Shown here piece after piece: positions 34,982-47,200 of a DNA stretch of 64,000 nt (position 1 is the stretch's first letter; each line of letters starts with the position of its first letter). Source of the DNA: Hofstenia miamia (taxonomy: Eukaryota; Xenacoelomorpha; Acoela); NCBI GenBank assembly GCA_004352715.1, contig SCFE01000091.1, positions 1,142,278 to 1,206,277 of the forward strand, read 5' to 3'. Made by a program: the position numbers and the translations under genes. The notes under the pieces are model-generated. The model did no database searches. It worked only from the letters and a program-made list of their open reading frames with translations, and was not told the origin of the DNA.

Positions 34982-35264
34982 CATTACCTTAGTAAGGAAA
35001 ATGCAGTCGGTTGAGATATATAGTATCAGTTGCTTAGACACTATTTAACTGATGATAATCAAAGCAGAATTGTCAAGTCGAAACTACCAGAGACAGAGAT
35101 CTCAATAAATTAATAGTTAATTACAATTGCTAATTTTGTTTTACAGCGTTTCTTTGGTGCAAACCAAATAGAAGGGTGTGTAAGCATTCTATGACTGGTA
35201 TGGAGTCCCGAAATTTTTGGTTTAATAAGGCCCCTATTGTTAAAAAAATAGGACTACACCACTG

Positions 35265-38200
35265 GCGGTTGACCATGGGTACTAACACGCAATGCGGTGG
35301 GTGCGCATAATTATTTTTGGTTATAAATAAGTTTTCCACCCGACATTATCAGTAATTAAATTATGATTTTAAAAAATTGTATTCAAAAAATTAATTAGCA
35401 CTTATAATATATTAGCATCATTAAAAATTATAAACTGGAAACAGGAGTTGTAATTGGGAGGCATTTTCAACCCTGATCAAGGTCTTTAATATATTAACGT
35501 CCTTGCCCTGACATGTGCAAGTCTATTTCTTAGGACCTAATCCCTGCCTTAATATTCGGTCTAAACCATACCTAAAAATTGAAAAACAAGACATGAGGAA
35601 AATGGATTTTGCTTGACCATTAAATCTCATTGAATTCACTTGGACTAAATACAAATGGTACAACAAATGAAGAAACCAATTTTTAAATATTTTAATAACT
35701 TTTGCTAATTTTGTGTAAAATAGAAAACATTCATTAATAAATTCTGGCCCGGTACATGTCATAATCTGTTTCAGTTTTATTGAGTTTCACCTATTCAAAA
35801 AGTGTTTACGAGTTTTGGCCCGGGTAAAATTTGAAAAACAACAAAATTATAGTGCCATAAATCTACAGACTTCTAAACGATGTCCGGAAAAGGATAGATC
35901 GAGCAATAATTTCGAAAACTTGAGATTTATGACTAGTTTTAAAAGAAAAATTTTGTGCTATGGTGGACACATTTATTAATAGAACTCCATGGCGGCCGAG
36001 CGAATACGAATAATTATCAGAAACAATGTATGCTTATCATTACTAAAAAACTGTATTTTAATATAACTTCTGCACGTATTTGCAAAGATGTGCAATTTTT
36101 TATAAACAAGGGTATATTTATCAAACTACAAAACTATACGTGGCTAGGTATATTATTGAATATTTAATTCACTTCAGATTTGCAAGTCTATGACTCCTTT
36201 GTAAGCCTTGATCCACGTATATGCAACATAAGATAAGATAAGATAGTCATTTTTAAACCTAAGCATTTACAATTGATAACTGATGGTAGCATGAACAGTT
36301 TCGTAAAAAAAACTGGAAGAAATTTTATACTAATTATACTACCAAACAATATTTCTAAATTTAAAGGATAATTGAAGCATAATTTATGAATTCATCAATG
36401 GAAATTGCTTACAATTTTCTAGTTATATTTTTGTCTATCAGCAAAATTCAAAGTAAAGAGCTAGTAAATAATACATTGTGAATATAGAAATATAAGTTGA
36501 GAATACCCAGTATTATTTTTTCTATTGTTGAACTGAAGTTTAAGACTTTCATGCCATCGTTAACCTGGAGAAAATACTATTTCCAATTTATTTGCAGTTT
36601 CAAGAGTTTTTTGATCTATTTTGTGATTTTGTGAGTCGGTATTCTTCGCATTGAATTTGTTTTACCACTAGATTGCTTGCATCAGGCAATAGGCTTACAA
36701 ATTATTTTTCTTATCAACGCTATTTTATATAATCATAATCATTCTATAAATTATAATATATTTTCTATATTTTTTAATTTACAATTACAACAGGTAAATG
36801 CGGTTACAATCTTATTTGCGCATATTCTTGTAGGTGATAGTAGTAAATTTTCTTACCTTAGTTATATATCTTTTGTAATAATTTTCAAGTTGAAATTTCC
36901 ATTTTTATGTAAGCATATGTTTTGAATTATTAGCACAAATTAATCTAATTTATTGAGTTACTCATAAAAAAACTTAGCATATGTAATACATTTAAGGAAT
37001 AGCGTCTTGCGGGCTAGCCCGCCCCAGCGGGCTAAATGAGGTACTTCGGTCACAATTATAAAATTTATCATAATTGAACTATATTTTCCTTATCTTGTTG
37101 ACTTTGTTTAAGCTTCTCTACAAATGGTACAATTTCTGTTGCAAGAAGTAAATATAACGAGCAATGTGATTGAATAAATTTGAAATATCTTAAATTCTTC
37201 CAATTGATTCCTTTTAACTATTATGAATATGTGAATAAAACATAATTTCGAGATAAGCATTATTACATTTTTTTAATGTACAATGTACAAGACATAAGTT
37301 TTCATATGTTTGTATCCGAAAACTTTGTTTTGGGTTTATCAGAACAACCCCCCCAAGTTTACTGAATACTCTCTCAATATTGCAATTTTGGATTGGCTAG
37401 TGCCAAATCTCCTGGAACCAGATTTGTCAAATAAAATAAGAAAATAAGACTAGAGTTAAATATGTGCTAAGACGTTTGGTTGCGATAAAGCAGTCAAATA
37501 TCTGCTCTCATATGTGTTATCAAATGTGAGACAAATATGTGAACAAATATTTAATATTTATTAATATAAAATTGGCTTTTCTAATTATGACCAACCTGAA
37601 AGATTATGCAGGTGGACATAGATTTATACGGGTGGATTGCGTACTTGCTAAGATGCTGTAGGTGTGCCAAAATTTCATTATTTTACGGACTCGGGCATCA
37701 AAAATTAGACAACTTCAAACACTAGAGTAATTTGTACACGCTATTCCACTGGTGTACTATCCTTAGGCCTATTATACTATGTATGCATTTTAAGGAGTTA
37801 GTCATATTTGCCCTCATCTTTACTATTGGTAATAGTAGTAGTACTTCACATATTTAATTGCATAATTACATATTAAAAATTAGGTTTGATTACAGAGCTA
37901 ATTTTGCTAAAATGTCCATTTAAAAATCTTTTAAATTGATAGCCGTTTGACAGAAATGTTTGTATTCTGACACGTTTCGATCCATTTTCTTTACGGTGTA
38001 GTAAACGAAATATAATCGCAATAAAAAATGCTTCTAAAGGAATGCCTAGAAAAAACTAACTGTAAGCTGATATTAAAAAATTTCTATAAGTTGCCATCAG
38101 GTAATTGATAGGAGACTTACTTCTTAGCGCAGAGATTATGCCTAAGTTATTACAAAGGATTGAGCAAATGAACAAAGCCTAAGCCTGCAAGCATTTACAG

Positions 38201-40033
38201 ACTCTCTGTATTAGAATCAGCTTGCAACAAAACTGAACATAATATTTTAACTTGGTAATCTACAGGTGACCTTCGAACAAATGCACATATTTTAGTTTAG
38301 TAATTATGAATAGCTTTTACTAAGTGAAAGGAAAAACGATAAAGCACATTTAATGAACAAAGCATCAAAGACGATTTTTACATTTCTAAGAATCCCTTCA
38401 TTACATCTCCTAATGTCAATCGTGGGCATTCTTTTTCAGTTCTTGAAGACAATCTTTGTTTCATCATTTCTAAATATTTTCTTCAAAAGTTATAAGCTAC
38501 TTGAAGAGTGGCCTTCAAGTAAATAATATGAATAAGATATATAATAATTGCATTTCATATCAATTGATATATGAATTGTTTTATAAATTATAATCTTCTT
38601 CTTTCACAAATTCCACCAGAACAATTTAAATAGAAATAATAGCATCATAAGTACAAATATAAATCATAGCAGCATAAATTCCCCAAAGTGCTTTAAAGAT
38701 TTTTAGAAATTTAAACACCTTAGTCATCTTAATCATTTTAGATTTCTATGAATAAAAAAATCAAAAAATATCAAACAATTACATATTTTCTAATCGTATT
38801 AAAATTTTTGCATGTTTGGCAATTATATGTATTTGTGGCAGTGATTGATATCAGAACTGGAGTTCAGCTAGTTGCAAGGTAGGATCTGTTTGGGCGCTAT
38901 TTTTCCTTGGGTTGGGCTTAACATATTGTGGTGAAGTGGGAACTACTACCAAGTACATACCTGCCAATATATTATTCATCATTATGGAAATACCACAAAC
39001 TGTTGATTCTTTTATGCATTTAAATCAGTTTTAAGACACTTATTCTTGCGTGAAAATATGGTGTTTGATTTTAACTTAATCGACTCGAAAATATATTAGT
39101 TACGAATAAAGTTTTTGGTTTTAGGCCCTTGTTTTCCTAAAACCAAAATTTTTTATGTAATTTAAGTAATTTTCATTAATTTTCTTATCATTTTATTATT
39201 ACAATGTAAAATTAATTATTACACAATTATTACAATGATCAATGAACTTTTTGTCACTATCACATCACTAAATGTCGTACATTCATTATTAGGTAGATGA
39301 TTAGCAATTCAGTATTTTTCTGAAAAAGAACCTGCATATAGAGATGAGGGCAGCTAAAATTACTGAAGCATTCGGGCTTTACTAAAAATGACAACCAAGC
39401 CAAAAATATTTTAGCAACACCAAATTGTTCCTTATTTTGAAAGTTAGAATATTTTGACTCAGGCAACTGTTGCAGGATTTAATAGATGAAATTGAGAACA
39501 TTATTTATTCAAAGTAATTATATTTAATAATTTATTTTCTGTTTTGGCCTTGTCAATGTGTGCGCATTTAGCATAAGAAAACTCTGAAAAATAATAAAAA
39601 TTTGCTGCAAACAAATTTTTGCAAGAACTTTTGAAATCATATTTTACACATGCTAATTATTGATATTGAATTAGGTTGAAATGTAGTGTACGTTAGTTAC
39701 TAAAAATTTATCAGTCTAAACAAAGTCAAATTATTTTCAAAATTGTCATTCAGTGTTTATTCCTAAAACTTTAAAAATTCCTAATCTTTAAAATTACAAA
39801 CGGTTTTCCCAAATTTTCCAACTAATTTCTCCAAGCCTATTTGGAAATTGGGAAATCGTTGTGAATATCTTTTGGTGAATATTTAAGAACATAATTTGTA
39901 CTAAGGCGTATTATTCTGGTTGTAGTTCTTGAAAGATTAACTATTTTCCTTGAAAATTCTGATTTTTTAAAGGATTTAAATACTCTTTATGCCTAATGTT
40001 CATGTACTACTAACACTTAGATCATGAGAACAA
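35265..40033. other. AT-rich DNA, no recognised gene
   Basis: No ORF here carries a recognisable domain. A GC-rich hairpin occurs near 37008-37034 (gcgggctagcccgc, then cagcgggcta) in otherwise AT-rich sequence. A short gataagataagata run lies near 36230. ORFs at 35523, 35955 and 36677 look random. Confidence 0.45.
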
Positions 40034-40407
40034 CAGACTTGTCAATGAGCCGAGCTTCTAACGACCTGACCCGAGCCGAGCCGAGCTTGAGCAGTGCATT
40101 TGATATACAGCTAACCCAAAACAAGCATTTATTGAACCGAGCCAATTTATAGTTTTGCTTTTTAATTTGCTTAGGCAGATTTTTCTTATTTTTTTATTCA
40201 ATATACCTTTTTATAATGATATTTTAAAATGTTTATTAAATAATTAGGAAGGGCTATTTCAAAATTTCTGAGAATGTAGTGTTTTTGAAAAAATATCGAG
40301 CTAAAACGGGCCTCATTGAACGGTTCATGTGGCGAGCCGAGCCGAGCCAAAAATACTCAAAAGTAAAACGAGCCGAGCTTAAAAATGTCGGCTCGTTGAC
40401 AAGTCTG
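40034..40407. mobile_element. hAT-like MITE with GAGCCGAGCC arrays
   Basis: The element is 374 bp with inverted ends CAGACTTGTCAATGAGCCGA and its complement TCGGCTCGTTGACAAGTCTG, allowing one mismatch. Tandem gagccgagcc units lie just inside both ends. No coding capacity. The CAG start and GC-rich subterminal arrays are typical of non-autonomous hAT elements; no matching 8-bp flank is evident. Confidence 0.75.
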
Positions 40408-43005
40408 ACCACAAACTTAAATGAACCAGAAATAAAAAAGACTTCAAAGCCTCAGAGTGTGTCGCAAGATTGATTGACTAAAAATGGAAAACTTCTATTA
40501 TCTTAAGATAATTGTACAGTAATGTATCATTTTAAATTTTGTACTCTTGCACTCTGATTTCAATAACACTCTCAATGTCATACTTAGTAGCTTTGGATGA
40601 TGCATTCTATCTTGCGGTTGATGATTAAGAAATAAGGTTGGCATACATTTTCAAATTTTGATTTCACCTAACCACATATAAGTTTATTAATCAGGATGAC
40701 ACCGTATGAGTTGTGTGTCTTACCTCCACTACTTGATTCAACTTGTAAAATAGTCCAAATGACTGGAAACAATAGCCCTGCCTCCCCTTGAATTCAATGA
40801 AAATATCAATTTGAAACAGTCTATTTTAATTTTCTGTAGCTTTATGCAAGAGAATTGAAGGACAAATGCATAAGAATACTCAACATTTTTTAAAGTCTGT
40901 TGTATTTGAAACTAAGTCGTCGATTTTCAATCTTGATCAAATTTAACTACACTTAGTTTACAGTTTTTTTGCACATAGAAGACTGACAATGTTGGCTGAA
41001 TATCTATTTTTATTGCATACTACATCTGAACAAGGTATTTTGCATTATTTTGATTGCAATAATAACTAAAAAGGGTCCTAAAAGAGAAACTAATAGCCTT
41101 GATGCTGAACAAGAGTAAAAATATATTGGATAAATCCATGCGGATTTGAGGATTACAAGCATCTGCGTGGACGATAATTTGATATGGACCCAAAAATTGT
41201 AATCCGGATGCCAATTGGTTGGAAAAAAACTAGGAATTTTTTGTAGGCTTACAATTTTTTCTCAGTTGACAATAATTGACGGTAATTGTTTCCAACTTAC
41301 GCCAAGTGTATCGTTGTGCTTCGGCTATTTCTACATGTCAGGCATATTTTTACAATTGATTTTTCTGCAAAAGTTTTGGCTTTTGTACTCAACTTTTCAT
41401 TTTCGAATTTGAAATTTGAAACTATATCTGGTTTAATAATATTTTATAGTTTATTTCTACTTAGTCTTTGAAATGCGAGCATTTATAAGAGAGCATAGAA
41501 ATTTGAATATTACCATTATGGGAATTGTTGCGCTAACATGACATTCAGTGCATTTGTAACAACAAATGGGAAACTTGTAACTCATCGCATGCGCTATAAG
41601 CATATTAAATCCCTTAAAATGTGGGGATGCGGACTTGAAAATAGAAAATTTTGTGGACGTGGTAAGGAAAGGGATAGTTTTTTTATAACTTGCGATGTCA
41701 ATTCGATTCAGATTGAAGAATGTCGATCCATGTCCACATTAAATACTGATTATTTGACCTCTAAGAGAGTGTCTGAGAAAAATGTATAATTGTGAAAAAA
41801 AACTGTTTATTTGTTGAAATAATGGGCCATGGCATTGTAAGCACAATAATGTCCTAAACAAGTGTATCAAATTTCGTACAAATGGTATACCTACATTCTG
41901 AAAATCATTTAATCAAATAGTGGACGTATAACGTATTATATTGAAAAACGTGAGACGTAAGAAAACAGCAAATATAAATATTTTTCTGTGTAAATCATGA
42001 GTAAATATGAAGAATACTGAATTTCCTCTAACGGGACTGAAAATGAAATTCTTAGGGCAAAAAATTTTAATACAAAATGTGGATCTCATTGAGAGATCGA
42101 GGGTACATCGTTTCTCGTTCAGAATCAGCATCGCAATCAATTCTAGTCACACAAAGTTTCAATTCTCGATTTCATTCTATTAGCATTATATTGAACTTTT
42201 GATTTGACATAATATTTGAGTAAAAATTCTAAATATTTTTTATTTTTATAGATTACATAAAATCCACTACTACAATACAATGTCAGCATATGGGCTTTCT
42301 GCCTTTATCGGTTTTAAGAAAAATAGGATTATACTTAATTATTTTTATGTATGAAAAATAGAAATCCTATTTGGAATATAATAATACATTTTTCGTTACT
42401 GCTCTATTGCATTGAGTTAATAAAAAATTTATTGTCTAGCATCTAAGAACCTGATTTCCAGTAGATATTCCATTATGAAATATATTCAGAGAACTTACAT
42501 TGGAAAATTGCAAAAATTTTTATCAGAAGAAATCTTAACAGCAATCACCGAAGTTACAGGAATTTGCAATATTTTTATACAATTTAATAGTCAGTTTAAT
42601 TGGTTATCAACTTTATCTCTAATTTGGCTGCCTTGGACTTTAAGTATCAGCAATTGACATCCAAATTTCATATTCATCTAAGGTTTAAATCATGAAACTC
42701 AACACTTGAATAATGATGAGCAAGAAAAATTTTAAGAAGGCAGATAATATTGTTGATGCTATATTAGTCTAAAAATGCAACCATTTTTATTATAAAATAT
42801 ATTTGAATAATCGGCATAATGCAAATTGAGCTACCCAAATAGACCTAGAATCTTTATTGACCGTATTGATTTGTGCATAAGATAGAATTGTATTTTGAAA
42901 TAATGTGTAGTTTTTTTAATAAACAAAATTCATCATAATGTCTGATTCCTTTTATATTTGTAGAAAATGTAAATTGTGTAAATTCATAAATCAATCTCAA
43001 CCTCT
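40408..43005. other. AT-rich DNA, no recognised gene
   Basis: Short ORFs only (for example 41538-41789 plus strand, 83 codons, Cys-containing but without a recognised family). Nothing else is supported. Confidence 0.4.
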
Positions 43006-44278
43006 TGTAATATCGCTACCCAGGTGAAACTAACACTTCATAGCTAGATAATCTATTTAGAGAATCAATCCAGGGATCAGCGCCAGCTATCACGGGGTAA
43101 GTATTATCTACGTTTCCTCTTCTGTCCTTTAATTGTATATTCCACACTGCATTAACAGATGTTCCAATAACAATTAGTAAGTAGTATTGTTTAGATACTT
43201 CATCGATTGAAGAGTACTGAAATCTCTGGGCGCACTTGCCCGACGCCAAGTCACTGAGATCATAACAGGTTCGCCAGAACTGCCAACAACTCCATCCACT
43301 TCGTAGTTACAGATTTGATCCATTGTGATTCCAACTCAGCTCAGTCTCATGAAAACTATGTTTGTTATGTGTGCCCTAATGAGTGAAATAAACTATGAAC
43401 ACAAATCGACTTAGTGCTCAAGCTCAATTCATATAATGTCAGTAGTTGTTTGCAATGACAGACACTAGCTGCTATTACGTAAAAGCATTTAATATATATA
43501 GAGCAGCTTCCTACATTTAATAAACTACGATACAAACTATTAACTACAAACTACTGACATAATAAAAATAAGACACAACGCTAGCTACTAAAAAACTATA
43601 TACAAAGGCTAGCTACAAACTACTATTAAAATCACTATAAAATCGGTCACATTATCGGTCGCATTATTCGTCATAATTTAGATCTAAAACTCGGTTAATG
43701 TAAATAGTAATATTTACTTACGATGGCAAATACGCCTTTGTTGCATTTGTTACTACATGATAGGAAATGAATTGAGTGCGCGCCAAACGGGAGGAAAATC
43801 CCTACACCTATCCATAACCTAACTGCATTACAACAATCGAGCGCGATACCCATTAACTGCTCCTTCACTGCTAGCACTACGATTGTTGCACACAGAAAAC
43901 CGTTTAGCTGCGCATAAAGTATTAATTAATCAAACCGCAATAATCAATGAAAATATAACGAGGTTAATGTTCATCATATTCACAGCTCGTGGTTTTCTAT
44001 TTATACAAAATTTACTAAAACATATTTACCGATTAAATGCTGCTAAACAAGTACCAGTCGCCTTATTTCAATTTTGGTTTTCCCACGGTTTAAATTTCTG
44101 CGTACCGCGTGGCTTTGCAGAACTGTGTGCAGGCGTATCGTCCACACGTAATTTTGTCAAACCATTTTGGCGACTACTACTTGCCGAAATTAACTATCAA
44201 AATTAATAAATGCATTTTCCAAGAATTAACATAAATCATCGATAGAGTTTTGAGTGTTCTTTCTTGGATGATGCTACA
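43006..44278 (-). repeat. 3' LTR (1273 bp)
   Basis: Paired with 53682-54953. On the plus strand it begins TGTAATATCG and ends GATGCTACA. Its left half (43006 to about 43620) differs from the partner at about 15 bases plus a few indels. The rest is identical apart from one single-base indel near 44200. A TATA-rich motif (ctatatatatt on the minus strand, near 43492-43503) may be the promoter. The ORFs at 43695-43877 (minus) and 43883-44206 (plus) are duplicated in the other LTR and have no known domain. Confidence 0.95.
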
Positions 44279-47200
44279 CGCCACCCTCAGCCTGCAATGG
44301 TTTTAATATAGCACGTTCCCCATGCACCATCGCATCTGCTCTTCTTATGATTGTCTCTGCTTCAACGTTGTTCCATTGTGTTTCAGCGAATTCTGGCTGC
44401 TTCGTCATTTTCAGAACTGCTTCCTTTTCAGTTGTAGTCATGTCTGTGTAGCGTATAATTTCCGTATCTCTTATCGATTCATCTATCATTGTAATTTGGC
44501 GTAACTCGTTTATTTTCTGTGTAAATATAGAATGGAATTTTCTGTATAGTTTCAACCCTTTAATTCCGATCATGAGAGTCATTAGTGCGTCCGCGCGACT
44601 TGTATGGGCTAATCCTTCCTTCAATCTGCTGTCCGGATAAAAGAATTTAAACACTGTAACAAGACTTTTAGTATTTTCGACGTCCTTATAGAAAAAGCTA
44701 ATGTTGTTTTTAACATCTTCCTCTGTTATCTGTTCTGGATCTATTTTGTTCATCCGTATCATCGTTATTATTTCTATCCTTTTCGACACATCATAATATC
44801 GATATTCCTTATTCCAAATGTCTAACCACACTACATCATTAACGCCAGAAAATAGTATAATCGTTTTTAACGATCTCTTTTCTATTTCGTTTTTCATATC
44901 TTCTAATTGTAGATGTATTGGTTTTCCATCATTATATAAATCGTATGGTGTGATGTTTCCTTCTATAAAGATCCGTTCCTGATTGTTTTCATTTAGCATT
45001 ATTGCTTTAGTTTTCTTGTATGCTTCTGATTTTACTATCTTGTACCCTTCTTCTTTAGAATTGACATAAGTTTTGAATTCATGGATATAGCCTTTTGCCA
45101 CTTTCACATTTTTAGGAACTCTCCAGCGCGGTAATACCATTGGTATCGATACTGTAGGTGGAGGTTTACACTTTAATATTTTCGTGTCCACATTCGCTTC
45201 TATTTCTCTGTATGTTGTTTCTGTTGTTGAACACGACGCCATCCCTATCGTAGCTGGGTAGTTCATTTTCGCTTCTCCTATTTTTTCCCAGAATTTGTCT
45301 GTTAATCCTTTTCTTCTTAGTCGCACTGTGGTTTCTGGTGGGATCTGTATTTTTGATGTGACACATTCTACGTCTATTGCTATTTGATTGTGGGCTTTCA
45401 ACATTTCATTTACTTCTGTTCTTGTAAATGCTTCTGTAAACATTATCTTCATCGTCGACACTGTATGACTCTCTTTCACTGTTTGATAATTTCTTTCTTC
45501 TATGTCTTTTTCCCTTTCTCTTGTTATTTTTATTTCCACCAAATATCTCTCATCTTCGGTGTCCACCCATTCAATGGTACTCGTAGGACTAAGATTACCC
45601 CATTTCTCCATGTTTATTTGATCTATCTTGGTTTGCGTCTTTGGTGACATTATTATCTCCGTCGAAGTCAGCAATTCATCTTCAGCAATCATTTCTTGTT
45701 GTGATTTTGACATCATCTCCATTATTTCTACTGGTGTTGTGATTCCCGCTTTCTTCATTTCTTCAGCTTTCTTAATTGTTTTAATGAACAAACATTTTGG
45801 CGCTTCTCTTGTATATCTTTCTGTTTGATTACTTAATCTTTGATCCATATTTTTCTCTTTTAACATTTCCATAACTTCAAGCGTACTATAAATTTTTCTC
45901 TTCACCAGTTTTTTCGTGGTTAACCATGGAGATTCCTCTGCTGGCTTTAATCTTGTCTCCGCCGTCGCACCCCAAATGTATTTTCGCGTTACGTCGTCAA
46001 ATATCGACACTTCATTCGGACAGATTCCAGTATTATTTGCTATCGAGACCATTGTCACCTTACACGTCGGGTTTTTCTCAGTAATCATTCTTAGAACATT
46101 TTTCTCCAATGTGTGCATTGGTTTGTCTTTTTTGTCCGGGGATGCGAGTTTTTCGGTACTTCCTATCAATAGCCAATTTTTTGTTGCTGTTGTTATCGGC
46201 GAGAAGGCTATTTCATATTTCTTCTCTTTCGCTATCATTATTCTCGTTTTCCTCTTCATGGGAAGTTGTATTTTTTCGTTTTCTGTTAAGAATATCGCTA
46301 AAATCCATATGGAAGTCCGATATCGTATTTCCGGTGCATTCGTTTCTTCGAACATGTATTTTCTGAAATCCTTCTTAGTATTCAATTCATAAGCCTTATT
46401 TATTTCATGTAATGCCACTTCAACCGACTTATGGTACTTCTTTGATGGCGAATCTATGTTTATTTTCGGCCATTTCTCTTGCGTCGGTTTTGTCAATTTC
46501 ATTTTGCGCCACGTTTGCTGTATCTCCTTTAAGTACTCTTGCTGTTGATTGAGACTACACTTAATATGAAGTTGTGTTAGTTGCTCCAAATTCACTGCAT
46601 TTGTCATTAATTCGATCGTCCTTACTTGCTGATATATCTCAATTGCTATCCACGGTTCTACCATGATCCTGTACACTGGTGTCCAATAATCCAATTGGAG
46701 ATCGAATTTTATCAGTTGCGATATTTCTTTCTCGTACTTTTTCCGTTCATATATAAAAATATTTTGAATTTGTAGGATCATATTTCTTAGAAATTCCGGT
46801 AGGTCTTCCTCTGTGCTTATTGTGATTATCACGATTTGGACTCCTGTCTTTTCAGCTAATTTAAGTGTGTGCTGCACATTTTTCTCCAAATGACCATTGT
46901 ATTCCTTGTCTTTTAAAATATGAATTATCGTTAAATTGTTGGGGTCAATGTTAATCTGTTCGATTGCTGCGACCGCATCCTTATTCCTCATTAGACGTTG
47001 CACTTCGTTTAGAGTAAAATTATCATTAAATACTGTATGCACCGTGCTTCTGAAATATGGTCTCTCTAGTGTCTCATTCATTCGTTCAGGATAGCTTATC
47101 AATGTGTTAATCATGGGGCGATTTCCTTTATCTAGTACCAATGGTAAGTTCATTTCTTCCATTTTCGTTTCTCTTCTTATCAAACTTCTAGTTTCCGGAG

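Larger units (their letters stand above)
33405..35264. mobile_element. hAT element (Tip100/Zaphod-like termini), interrupted
   Basis: Termini CAGAGGTGTAGT (33405) and ACTACACCACTG (ending 35264) form a 12-bp inverted repeat with one mismatch. The flanks gctggttg (33397-33404) and gcggttg (35265-35271) look like an 8-bp target duplication with one base deleted. Both ends carry GC-rich tracts unusual for this region. No hAT transposase frame is visible, so it is a non-autonomous or gutted copy. A Tigger-like element lies inside at 33888-34981. Confidence 0.65.

Noticed and set aside
44970-45000. GVND in ORF3 as an SGNH/GDSL hydrolase block
   Set aside because: The other SGNH blocks (GDS and DxxH) are not found, and copy 2 does not keep GxND; the DEDDh reading explains more residues.
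45166-46392. Several ORFs on the plus strand opposite ORF3 (for example 45916-46392, 158 codons)
   Set aside because: They are shadows of the long minus-strand ORF3, rich in Phe, Ser and Val from reversed Lys/Glu codons, without motifs.
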